Assembly: GCF_019399895.1 (NCBI RefSeq)
Contig: NC_091864.1
Span: 8,286,001 to 8,350,000 of the forward strand
Origin: Cardiocondyla obscurior
Lineage: Eukaryota > Arthropoda > Insecta > Hymenoptera > Formicidae
DNA: 64,000 nt
Direction of reading: 5' to 3'
In this document: positions 1 to 12,119 of the stretch, piece after piece
How positions within the stretch are numbered: the first letter of the stretch is position 1
How the letters are laid out: the number at the start of each line of letters is the position of its first letter
Made by a program: the position numbers and the translations under genes
The notes under the pieces: generated by a model
Database searches by the model: none
Seen by the model: only the letters and a program-made list of their open reading frames with translations
What the model was told of the DNA's origin: nothing

Positions 1-2400
1 CGTTTCCGTCCTTGCCCCGTGCAACGCGCGACCCTCGGGAGGGATCCTCCCCGACATGCGTCAGGAACGCGCGTACATTTCTCTTCGTACATTCAGAGCC
101 CGATTGCACGTGTATTGCGCATTCGAGGTGCTAACACAATGCGCATTGTGCGCAAGCTGGAATCGCGCGGCACCAGCGCGCAAATTCTGCAGTGCGGTTT
201 TAACGGTAATTGGAAACTGCATCGCGCGACACGTATAACACGAATAACCGTTAGATTATTTCGCGCGTGCACTCTCGGCGCGTTCTTTGTCGTTTCAACT
301 GCACGATTTCATCACGTTTCCTAAAACGCAATCAACATGGGGTTTCGTATAAACGTATAGAAAATATATTTCTCATGTACAATCGCGCGCCAGCTTTATA
401 AACGCAAATGACACGTTTAAATATTTCTTAATTTTTTCCTAGTCTGAAAATAACGCATTAACTGTTGACTTACGATTATAGAAAAAAAAAGTATTAAGCT
501 TTTTCTAAGGAAAAAAAACATTAAAAAAAAAAATTTGCTTTATAACGTATCAACTACAGTGGGGAGTAGGCAATGTGATTTCGCTCTATCAGAACGACAA
601 AAATAGTGAAAGGTTTATAGTCCCTCATCGTTGCTTACGAGACATTTTGACCCGTGGAATTGCGTACTTCGTTTCGAGATGACGGAGACGAAGCGTCGAT
701 AACCGCCTTTAAATCACCTGGGCAACGAATTTTAGTACCTCTCGATGACAAGTCCAAAACTCGCTGCGACATTTTCTGTGGGCCATTCGGCGTTCGAAAA
801 TTCGTTGGGCGTCATATAACGGTAATAAAATCTTTTAGGATTCTTGAGAGCTTTTCCCACCTCGAGCTTTGTCCTATCTCTTTTGCGGAACATTTTACTG
901 TGCCTTTTTACAGCTACAATATTTTCGTAGTTTACACGATTTCAAACTCGTGCAAGCGGATATGAAAACCGGCAATATAAAAAAAAAAAGAAAAAAAAAG
1001 AAAAAAAACCGATATTAATATACGTTATAAAAAATTGCAACACATGGAAAAATTTATTTAGTTATTCGAGAGATAAGCGTACACGTTTTAATATGATCAC
1101 GACTTCAAATTTGCATATTTGCGCCGGTTGAGAAACAAAAATAAACGAGAAAAGTACTCGCGACATCGGCGTATCGACAATCTTCCGCGTCGAAAAGTCC
1201 GTCCTTCGATGGGCGACAGCCCTTCGCGAACCCTGACATCGCGAAGCGACGATGAATCCCTTCAGGGGCTTTCGCGAGCTCTCTCTTTCTTCCCTCCACT
1301 CCCTGCGGCACGTCGCATCTAACTTCCTCCCCGCCTTCTCCTTTCTCTTTCTGTCTCTCATATTCTCGCTCTACGCTCGTTAAGACCGCGTTTCGTCTCG
1401 CCTGCTGATGGTGCCGCCGGCCGCCCGCATCCCTCGTATCGTCAATTCAACCGAGATCAAATACGACGTAAGGGAACGGTGGCGGTGAGTGCGAGAAGGG
1501 AGAAAACCGTCCTCCCGCGACTCAGGGACGATTTGTTTCCATTATGTCCGCGCGCGCGCACGAATTCTCGCCGCGGAGATGCCGAGACAAAGAAGCTCGC
1601 TGCCGCCTTGTCTTCATTCCCTCTGATTCGTTCACGCCGCCGGGTCTGCCTCCGCTCACCGAGAGGCTCTCGAATTGATCGAGGAATACGTAAGTCCGAC
1701 CTTGATCTCATCCGACAGATCGGGGACTCGAGGAGATAAGCGAAAAGAACGAGGGGGCAGATCGGGGATGCCGTATGCATGTATGAGGTATCGAGTGCGC
1801 GGAGAGCTCCGTGAGAAATGCTGCGAGCCGAGGCAAGGGGTTAACCGAGGGGTGGCTGAGCTTAGCTCGGATTTCGACTTCGCCTGCCATATGATTTTTA
1901 TTGCAGATACGCAGATTAGCATTGCGGTGTATTTGCCGAATTGCGCGCGAAAGAGGAAGCGAGGCGAATTTCAATAGTACGATACACCTGTTCGATCGTT
2001 CGATATCAAAGTGAATGGAAACGGGAAGGAAATGCTATTCTCTATGCGGCTACTCTCTATCGATTTACGCGAGCGAATAAAAAAGAAAAAAAAAAAGAAA
2101 AAAAAAGAAAAGAAACTAATTTGTATATATTTCGCGTCTGGTTAAATGTTAAAACATTTCTGAAATAACACGGAGGGGAGAAAGCCGGCAGCGGGTTAAT
2201 CCGAGAAACAAGCGTTCTGCATATTCGTGCTTTATTAGCGGCGGCTGCACGACGAGCGAAAATGCATGTGAAACGGATGTGCCATTAAACTCGAGCGTCG
2301 TCTCGAATAATCGCGACCAGCTACAATCTCCACGGAACACCGTGAGCCATGTGCAACGGGGCACGTCCGAAACGTCATAAGCTAATGGAAACTCGCGGAC
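1..2400. other. non-coding, no gene seen
   Basis: CpG-rich pieces alternate with A-tracts (979-1008, 2078-2116). An open frame at 654-965 has no splice support or recognisable family. A good acceptor-like TTTTTATTGCAG ends at 1904 but no donor follows in an open frame. Confidence 0.6.
979..1008. repeat. A-tract with G every ten bases
   Basis: Two G interruptions exactly ten bases apart (990 and 1000) in an A run. The helical-period spacing may be accidental. Confidence 0.9.
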
Positions 2401-2416
2401 CACACCGCCGACAGCG

Positions 2417-2456
2417 TATATAAATACACGCGCGTAAGAAACGTTCGCGCGCGTGT
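2417..2456 (+). promoter_or_regulatory. TATA-like box with adjacent inverted repeat
   Basis: TATATAAAT at 2417-2425 abuts an inverted repeat (ACACGCGCG 2426-2434 and CGCGCGTGT 2448-2456). No initiator or coding exon follows that I can support, so promoter activity is only a possibility. Confidence 0.2.
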
Positions 2457-3756
2457 GCGAAACGGTCGCGATGCATCCGGACGCGATTGATTTAAGTGGA
2501 CACTCGGCCGAATAATGGCGTATGGCTGTCAGCGTTTCGCTGCGAGCGGGTAGAACGGGGCGAAATGTCCCGGGTCATTGTAGAAACAGATAGCATTTAC
2601 CTCGTAACGCAACCTCGTGCTCTGCAATTTCGCGGCGGGGCTCCGAAGAAGACGGGCGCGAGGCGGGATCGAGAAGAGAAAGCGAACGAGTCCGAGATTC
2701 TGTAATTACCAATTACGACAATAATCTACGAAGCGAGCGGATATTTCGTGATCCCGTGTGTGGACTGCATAGGGAAAGAGGATTACCGGCTTCTTCGTGC
2801 AGCACGCGTTGCATGCGTTAGATACGACTGACAATTCAGCGAACAGACACGGGTCTTCGCATGGCTTATGCGCTGGCAACAACCAACGTTGATGTTAATA
2901 TACCTGTTTCCCTTCCCTGCGGACACGCTTGTCGTTTTGTGTCTCACGCTCGAAATAGAACTTTCCTTCGTAGCTCGCCAACTTTTACTTTCGCCATTAT
3001 TACTCAGAAATAAAAAAAAACGCTCGAAATTTCATAATAATATTATTAGGATTTTTTATTTAATTTGAATATTGATTTCTATATCTTTTAATTGAAAATG
3101 AATGCGATTCCGTTGCTGCGTATGTCTCGATATTGTAATCTGCGCTTATATACCAGCTCGTCCATAACAATGCAAATTATTGATAACGAACATCAAATGT
3201 CGATGTAACTTATCGCAAGCTAAACGAAATCGACCAGGCTTATGCGCGAGAGTCGCGTGCGTGTGTGTATATTTTCGCGTGAACCGATAATTAATCGATG
3301 CATTATTAATTTCGCAGATAGCCCGTTGAAGGTAACAATCGTTCGTGAGTCTTCACCCACGCTCGCGTACGAGTAATCCATGAATATTACAGCGGCGATA
3401 CGTCGTTGCAGTCTGTTACGGGTTACAAGTTAAGCTCGCGCTATTAAATTTAAAATGAAATTGCTGTCGCATTCGCGATCGATGTTTCCCCCGCGAAGCC
3501 AGGTGAGAAATACCTGAGCGTGAAATACGTAATCAGCGGCGGAAAACGCGCAATCGATGCATAATTCAATTTGATCCAGATATCGAGATGCGGTTGAATT
3601 AAATGCAATAACCAGTGCGATCGTTCTAAATAGAAACGCACGGTAATTAACACGGCCTACGTCGTATTGAATAATTTATTTGCATATCGCTTGCAAACGA
3701 AATGCGAATGAGAATCGACGATCATTGGCACTTGCATGTTACGTCACGTCTCCGAC

Positions 3757-3819
3757 AAAAAAAAATAAAAAAAAATAAAAATTAAAGAAAAAATAAAATT
3801 TAAAAATAAAATAAAATAA
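3757..3819. repeat. A/T-rich low-complexity tract
   Basis: Runs of A interrupted by single T or G. No other structure. Confidence 0.9.
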
Positions 3820-5308
3820 GACAAAACGCGAATCGAATGCATCTCTCGGCTCTCAAAGCGATTCTTAATGCAGCCGTGTGCGCGCACTTTTGCGAAGTGC
3901 GTTGAATGCCGCGTAAACGAACTGCCTGCTTGCCGCGGCGACGGCGAGACGAAAGAGAGACACGGGTACGAAAAATCGTATCGAAGGAGAGAAACCGGAC
4001 CGAAGTTCGGCTCCGAAACTTGATTTGCAGCATCCGGCTACCATGCGGATTACGAGAAGCGGCCCACCCCCGTTTCTCTCGCTCTCTTCCTCCCTTTCCC
4101 CACCGCGCTTCGCGACTTGACATTTGTTAATGCGTTTCCGATGCCGGATTACCACCGTACGTCTCCGCGCGGATAACCCCATCCTGTTCGCACCACCCTA
4201 TCGTAAGAGCGGTCGCTAATTTATGCGCATAATCGGCCGTATTGCGCCGCTAGCTCTCCGCCTGCCGGCCATAATCCGCCCTGCACGCGCATATCCATAC
4301 TCCATTCTCTTTCACGCGCGACGAAAACCCCGCGAACAAACGCGTTCAAGATCGCCTCTTCGATCACTTATCTCCGACGTTGTACGCACGTTACCATACG
4401 CGAACATCTGCATGAAAATATAAATTATAACTGTCTTCTCCAATCCATTAATGAGATTTATACGGATAATTATTCTCGCCGAGGAAGGCGCATATTCAAA
4501 AATGTTAAGAAGCAAAAACGTCGAAGTCCATTACTTCCTACGTGCGCCGGGAATATTTATCAAGATATGTATAATATATATGAAAATGTCGCTACGAGGG
4601 AAAATACCTCACGCAGGGAACTTACTTTGAACTTACGGGCGGGATGTTATCGGCACATGCACGAAGAGAGAAGAAGTTTAATGCTTCAATATATCCCCTG
4701 CTCTTTTACGATCCGGCATCTACTTTGCGCGCGGGGTAGCCTAACGTTTATGGAAAATAAAAGCTTACTTTTGGAGTAAATGCGTGGAAGGCGAATTTGC
4801 CATAAAAGGAAAAAAAAAGAAAAAAAATGGGGCTATCGTAAAATTAGAATATGATAATTCTCATAAAAGGTGGTATTTCTGCCGGTACGGCCATCGTGCT
4901 GAGAACACCCTTTTCTCGGCTAGCAGCGCTAGCTGTAGGTGGCCTCGTAAATTTTCAATCGGGCGCCAAATGCATCACGTCGCGATAGAAATCGCTTATC
5001 CCTCCATTTTGCGAAAAACGTCTAGGATTTGTTTCGGTACCTCGTCACATGTATGCTCGTAGCACGTAAATATCAGGAGCGCGGAATCACGCGAATGGCA
5101 AGCCCGGTCAGAACGGGTTTAAATAGAAGAACTTAATTTTTAAAATAATATATGTACAAATTTTATTTGTATAAATATATGTTACGCGCGACGTGTTTGC
5201 TGCGTATACCGCGGGACAAAAAGGTATTTACATGAGCGAAAGCCGCCGAGAAAATGATTAATCAGACAGCGAAACATTTTACTAGTCTAAAGTTTGAAAT
5301 TATTTAAA

Positions 5309-5349
5309 AATTGAAATAGAATTTTTAAAATAGAATTGAAATAGAATTT
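5309..5349. repeat. 16-bp direct repeat in AT-rich DNA
   Basis: AATTGAAATAGAATTT at 5309-5324 and 5334-5349; probably replication slippage. Confidence 0.85.
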
Positions 5350-7336
5350 AGAAATAAAATAACTACACGCGTTTTTGATAATACAATTTTATAAATGAAA
5401 TTCGATGCGCGATGATTAATTGCGGCCGTCGCATTGTATAGGAATGAGCAACGGGCATTTCATAACAATTATCTCTCCCGTTAATTCGCGTATTTTCCCA
5501 AGCGGCCCCGTGTTTCCACCCGTTGTCCAAAATTACGTTGCGGTGTACGGGACACGTTTTCTTGCCCGCTACTTTCTGCGGTTAAACGCGAACGCGGCCG
5601 TTGTGACGCGTTGAATACAAAACGTTTGCCGTTTACGAGGCCAGGCCGTCGATGAACGACTAGGGAAGACCTGCGAAAACCTGTGCGTGCCGCTGAGCTG
5701 TTAGTGGAGATACTGCTTTCGCTTCCGTACACATCGATACACGGACAATCCCGCCGATCACCCCGGGGGCGATGGTAATTCTAGGATAATTCCAATTTCG
5801 AGTGGTAATTTTGTTGCGCAATTCGTGTCGAGGAAGGAATACGATATCACGAGAACCGGCCGTATCGCTGCAACGCAGACAGCTGTGCCAGCGGTTCGGC
5901 CGATGGTCGATCGACATGCGAGACGGTCGCTCGTCCTCTTAATAACAGGACGAGGCACTTGGTATCCTGCGCTCCGGATCGCTATCCCCTTCGTACACTA
6001 AATTTACTCGACAATACGCTGCTTCAAATAAGAGCTTCGCACGATTGATTCGACACACAACGAGGGGAAACTAAAAGAAAAAAATATAAAAAATAAAAAT
6101 AAAAATAAAAAAAAAAGAAAAGTCTTACGCAAGAAACGCTTTTCCAGTTTAAAGTTTATCACGTCAACGGGTACTACGTGCTCCGTCGATTTACACGTAA
6201 CAAATTCGCGCGTTTTATGATATTTCGAGCAGCAGCCAAACATTAAAAGCTACGGTCGTTCTAGGAACTCGATAAAATGATCTAACAATTGCGGGCCGAC
6301 ACACGTCGTACTGCTCTCGCGCGGGAGCAAATTGGGGTTCAACAGCTTCCTGTCCAACGGGAAGAGACCTGTTTCCTATTCTGAGATATCGTGGCAGTTT
6401 TATAGTCGGTACTTCCCACGTACGAAATAACGTTTTGTACGAAGAACGTGCCGGAACTCGGCATTGCGATATCAAACGGCACAATTCAGTGTCGGACAGA
6501 ACATCGGCGCTCCCCCTACGATTGTAACCTATTTTCAGCTGGGCAACGTAGATCCACCGACCCTCTATATCACGGCTCGATCCGTACACGTAATCGTTCG
6601 CGATTTGTAGCAGCTGCGCTGTAAACGACTTCTCTTTTGTCACGCACAGGGTTGCATGTAAAAGACGGGCGTTTTTAAAGGTTGTTTTTAATAGATTGTC
6701 CATGCGGCCGCGCATCGCTACTCCCCCGCACGTGAATTTTTTCTCTCGCAAAGTTGGAAGAAAAAAAAAATAAAACCCATTTGTTTATTTTACCGTTGTT
6801 GTTCCCGTAGCTTCGCACATTGATATTTATATTATTGTTTTTTCTTAAAGCTACATGGAATTAAAATAAAAAAAAAAAAAAAACAGCGGGGAAACCGTAG
6901 GGAAAAGTTGGAAGATCCACAAACCGAGTTAGCGCGCTGAAATAGTGCATTCAGGGCTTCGTAGAAACGGAAACTACGAAGATTTATGCGTGTATGTATA
7001 TTTATATCTAATCACTGAACTTCGATTACGTCATGTAAAATATTTGTGCCGTGGACAATGCCCGGAGACGCTTCGGGCATTTTCGTATTCACGGTGTGAT
7101 CACGCGCAACACGCTCTTAGACACCGTCCACCTGTCCTTCTCATCCATAAACATTCGCGAGAGGTAACGAGTCCGGCGTTTTCGCGTGCACCTCTGACCA
7201 CCGTGATGAAGTGCCTAGCCTTAGGTCAGTCCGTCCGATATCCGAAATGCTAAACCCATTCGCGTACACGCTCGTGTACTCTACATTCTGCCGAAGATCA
7301 AAGTTCATCGTCCGGTTTCTGCAAACATCTACCTTA

Positions 7337-7353
7337 CCCCCTTCCCCCCTCCC
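7337..7353 (-). other. C-rich tract (minus-strand G4-prone)
   Basis: CCCCC-TT-CCCCCC-T-CCC on +. Confidence 0.45.
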
Positions 7354-8585
7354 TCGCCTACGTTCCGCGCCGTGACAAAGTCCATTTCGCGAAACAGGTC
7401 CCACACGTCTGCATCTCCCGCGGGCGAATGAGAAATGTAATATTCACTCGCGCGCTCTGACGACCGGCAGCGCCCCGCGGTCCACCCGGAATCCGATCTT
7501 TGTAGAGGCGCCGGCGATAAAATTTTCAGACGTTCGAGTAAATATGTATGCCGCGCTCTTTCGCGTGACAAACGGGAAACGGGTAGTAATAACCGTAATG
7601 AGGAAAAGTATCGTCACGGGCTCGGCTTCATAAAGATTCTCGCGGCGTCATCAGCGAGACGTCGCGAGAAGTATTTTTATTCTTCGCTAAGCCGTGGCAT
7701 GCATATGCAATTGAAAGAGAAGAGTGACAAACCCTCCCGGTACCCATCGCGCGGGATTAAGCTAAGTGCATTTTTATTTCTGCGACGAGAAGCGTTGCTG
7801 CTTGTTTCGAAAAGCAGTCTGCATTCGGTATTTCTGAAATGAATTCTTCGCGGGAGGAAGAGCCGCTGCCGTTTCGCGAAGACGCCTCGGATACTTGCAG
7901 GAAAATCGAACTCGCGAAATTAAGCCAGCTTTATGACGCGTCTTCTCGATTTACAGCGCGTCGAAGCGCATCGGTTGCGACAAATCGTTTCGCCGTAAAG
8001 TTACGACTGCAACACGCTTTTTGACGCGCCGAGTTATTCGTTTGCGCGATTAATTCCCGCGTTTGATTAAAAGCAAGGTTTAACGAAGCATCCCGGCCGT
8101 CGGTCAGACGTTAACGATCCTTTATCCAAAAATATTTCATTTTATGAGGAAAACGCTTCGAGTAGAACGAGCACTTGAAATGAGCACTTGAGCTTGTTTT
8201 ACACAAACAGTTAAGGGTCAAAGGTCGGTTTTACGCGTAACATGAACGTTTTCTTTTTCCTTAAAAAGATGAAACCGTCCTTGATGATTCGTAAGAGTGG
8301 AACTCGCAGGTAGACACAAAGAAAGGGAGGGAAAAAAAAAACACCATTGGGCATGCGAGCGGAAGAGTAAGAAGAGCCGACAAGGGACGAGGGTCCCGGC
8401 TCAGTAAGCGAAGAAAGAAACAAGGTGGCGGCTTGCCGGGCTAGTTAATCCACTTTTTACATCCGGTCGCGCACTCCACGCGTTTTAATGGCATACGTCG
8501 TACGGTTCGCCGGGAATTCGACAGTTTTCTCCCTTCCGGTACGTAAGCGAGCACGCACTGCGCGTTTCCCATAATTGATGCAAAG

Positions 8586-8610
8586 TGAATTTCGCGAATT
8601 TCGCGAATTC
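8586..8610. repeat. 9-bp tandem TTTCGCGAA-type repeat
   Basis: GAATTTCGC occurs twice followed by GAATTC. Each unit contains the palindrome TCGCGA. Confidence 0.8.
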
Positions 8611-11490
8611 CCGACGAAGAACGCCGTCGTTTTCGATGACAAAGCGATTCGCGCGATTTCGCCGGCGTGCCTTATCGCGCTTATCTCCAGTTTGCCGCGG
8701 CGCGGATCTCTCGAGGCGTGAATTGAACGGCGGGCAAACGATCGAAACTAATGCAACTCCGGGCTTTTTGTTCCCCTCCTCTTCCCCCCCCCCCGAGTTT
8801 TCCGGCGCGAGCATCTTATCGTAACAGCCGCTACATGTAATGTAGCTGTCCTGATAAAGCAGTGTCCACCGGGCTCACCTCGCAAAGTAAATACGAACGA
8901 AAGAAAATTAATGCAAGTCCCGTAACCAGCGACGTATTCGTTCTACCTTAATTTTAATAAATCGTTACGCCATTTCGATAAAAAATGCATAATGGCTTCT
9001 GGCATTATTATTATTTTTTTATTTCCATTTTTTATCACGTCTCTTTAGTACCGAAAAGATCAATTTATTCTTCGGCGCGTTTCTTCTACGTGCGTCCGAT
9101 GCATATCCGATTGTCGTAAATACCTCGTCGCAATTACGGCGAAAACAGTATTTTCTCACTGCGGAAGCAACTTTCGCAGGGAGAAAAAAAGAAGAGCGGA
9201 GGTGTGCATCGCGAAAGATATAAATAAAAGACAATGTTGCCGCGCCAGGGCGGCAGCTGCAGTGCGGCGTGCACCTGCAACCGCCGAGGTAGGTGCACGC
9301 GAGTTTTTCGTGGAGGTCCGCACACGACGTGCGACGAAAGTCGACCGTCGACCTTTTTAAGTAATTGCCGCGCATACCACCGGAAAATACGTAAATAATA
9401 TTTAATCGAAAGTCCGGCATCCAGTGACCTATGATACTTAACAAAAAGATGCGTGTAACGTGCACCTGAGGTTGCACCTGCGCGAGAGTTGACCTCTGCG
9501 CATTCTTCCGCGTTTTTTTTTTCTTTTTTCTATTCTTTTCTTTTCTCTTTATTCTCCGCTCGGTACAAACAAAGCTTTTCGCGCGGACAATGGCATTCTA
9601 AATAATCCAAATTATATGCCGAATCGCGCTTGCTCGCGACCGTTTAACGCGCCTGGAAACGAGAGGGGTCGGGAAGTTTGCTTATCCTTAGATATGTACC
9701 GGAATCGTGTTCCTCAAGCTTCGCTGTTTGACTTTCCATTTTCCACTCGAGTCGGCTCTTTCCGTAGTCAGTAAGCGAAAAGTGGAAATAAACACAATAG
9801 CACACAGACTACAGGCAAATAGAAATTCCTTGTAAAATAGATCCGTCCTACGTGCGTCGCGGCACGGAAATGGAAATTTATCCCTTTAGCTTTTACTCGC
9901 GGCACGACGTCACGCGCACTCGCCGCGCCCGGCGATGTTACTTTTCTTTCTTATCGAACGTCTTCCCGCGTGGAGCAAAGTCCTTTATTACGGCGCGGCT
10001 TCGGTTACGATGAATAGCCTCGCGGAGTCCCCGCCGGTCCCCAATCTCGTTGATCATCACGCATTTACCGCCGTCGCAGATAAAGAGATATCTTTTTCCG
10101 GCCTGCTGACTCGAGCGAGAATTCCCAGATCATTGCAAGAACGATGACGGTCGCGACGGCAAAGCCGGCGTGTCGGGTTCGCGTAAAAAGATGCGTCGCG
10201 GACTCGACTCGAGGCGGACTTTAACCCGAGATCGTTTTACGGCGACGGTCCGCGGCGCGTACACCGAAAGGGATATCGGATGAAACCAAATCCCTTGTAG
10301 CCAGCCACGTGAACAAAGGATTACCAATGGCGGCCTAGATAAGCGCGCCCAGTCCGACGGTCTGTCTAATTTGCATCCTTTGGGCGCGCTTCGAGGAAGT
10401 CATATCCGCTCCGGTCGGTCGGCGTCCTAGTTGCCGCCATGTGCGTGCATATACTTAATTAAAAGTTTAATAAAAAATCTTTTATAAGCTCAACGCGGAT
10501 ATAAGTAGGAGGGACCGAGTTTTAGCAAGTTAACGACATTAGCGGGGGGAAAGAAAAAAAAGTGTTAATTCGGGAAGCACCGGAATCAAGACACTCGAGT
10601 AAATGGGGTCGCGCGGGCGTGTACATACGTCAACAGTTTCTACGGTTTGAGGTAGGTATTTTACCGCTGTGTAACACTGGCGATGTTGCGAAGCAAAAGT
10701 TGGCAGGATTTATGAGGCCGGAAAACGGCGCGCGTACCGTGTACCAGTGGAAATCGGAATGAAAAGTTTCCCGGACTTTCCCGACCTCCTTCGATATTTC
10801 CGCTAACCACCTGAAGCCGGCCCATAAAAATGGGTAGCAAGATTCCGTCAGTGATAAATTACACGTGAAAGAATTATTCCGGCTTATCACACGGGGTCTC
10901 ACAATAGCATCAAAGAATTTATCTCGCGAGTTCTGCAGCGATGCGAGCAGATAATACGTACGGCTGCGAGAATATGTACGCGTTGAAGCTTCAGCTTTTC
11001 AGCACGCCGTTAAACGAAAGTCGCGCGTGGACGATTCACTTATTTTCGCGATTGTATTTTCTTCACATTCCCCTTCCCTCTTTCCAACAACAGAGATATA
11101 AATATATTTTTAAAAATTAAAAAACAAAAAAAAAGTTTTTTTGCGACGAGTAAACGGTTTTGCGCATCACCGGGGCGCCCCCGTTGCGGCAATCCATTGT
11201 AAAAGTTCAAGAGAATAAATAGAATATAAATCACGTCTCACGCACATACCAGACAAGTGCAAACGTCACGAACGCTTAACATTTATTACATCACTGCAAA
11301 TTTTGCGTTCCATTTATCACAGGCAGAAAGCCTGCCGCAGTTTGCACGCCGGAATATCGCGGTACGCGCGTACGTGCGCATAAATACAATTCGATTCGTA
11401 TTTATCTCATTTATGTCAATTTGCTCGCAACGAAAAATCAGAAATAATAGGTAAGCTCGTGTACGTTCGGTTATTCGGCGATCGTTTTCT

Positions 11491-11508
11491 GTCTCTCTCT
11501 CTCTCTCT

Positions 11509-11543
<35 letters not shown>
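11491..11543. repeat. (CT)n followed by T32
   Basis: CT dinucleotides (11491-11509) run into a 32-nt T homopolymer (11512-11543). On the minus strand this codes for a Lys run and creates a spurious long open frame. Confidence 0.95.
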
Positions 11544-11544
<1 letters not shown>

Positions 11545-12052
11545 GTTTTGTCAGTATCGGACTGATACGACAACGCGCGTATTTCCGCAGTTAAAAAGAA
11601 CCGCCATGAAGGGAACATTTTATGAGCCGATACTGCTTCGTTAGTATCATCCACCGTAGATATCGGTGACTGTCGTGCGGTCGGTTGCAGGGGAAGTTCG
11701 ATACCCTGCGGAATATACGATAATGGTGCATGGAACAAGCGGCAGCGAGCGTAAGCGGGTAGATTGGGCGAGTTCTCTCTCGCGAGTATCCGATTGTCAC
11801 CAAGTTTTGCTGTTATTTCGTCAATGGTCGCATTACGTCGGGTCGATAGCGCGTTTACTATCGCGGTTGGTACGGCGCGACTACTTAGATTGCAATTTAA
11901 TAGCCGGCTGATCGCACCTGAGCCACACCACGGAGCGGAGACTTTATTACACCCACTTCTTATAAATGTAATGAGGCGATGTATTATCGACGGCACGAGC
12001 ACGCTGCGCGGTTTAATATAACATTATTGGTTGCACATTAATCGCGCAACTG

Positions 12053-12119
12053 CCTCGACGTAAGTCGAGGAAGTAAAAAAAGAAAAAAAAGAAAATGCGA
12101 AAAACGGCGAAAGCGCCGT
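12053..12119. other. two consecutive perfect hairpins
   Basis: CCTCGAC-GTAA-GTCGAGG (12053-12070) and ACGGCG-AAAG-CGCCGT (12104-12119), separated by a purine-only spacer. Both have 4-nt loops. No T-tract follows and this is a eukaryotic region, so a terminator role is unlikely. Confidence 0.7.

Larger units (their letters stand above)
2460..9000. other. non-coding, no gene seen
   Basis: Low-complexity A/T tracts near 3757-3819, 6080-6120 and 6745-6775. The 178-codon minus frame at 6215-6751 has no homology I recognise and is within chance expectation. CpG-rich around 8400-8830, with a C-run at 8784-8794. Confidence 0.6.

Noticed and set aside
6215..6751. 178-codon minus-strand frame
   Set aside because: About one frame of this length is expected by chance in the window. 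No recognisable domain and no conserved start context.
11286..12002. 238-codon minus-strand open frame
   Set aside because: It depends on translating T32 and CT repeats as poly-Lys and Arg/Glu repeats, and shows no domain.
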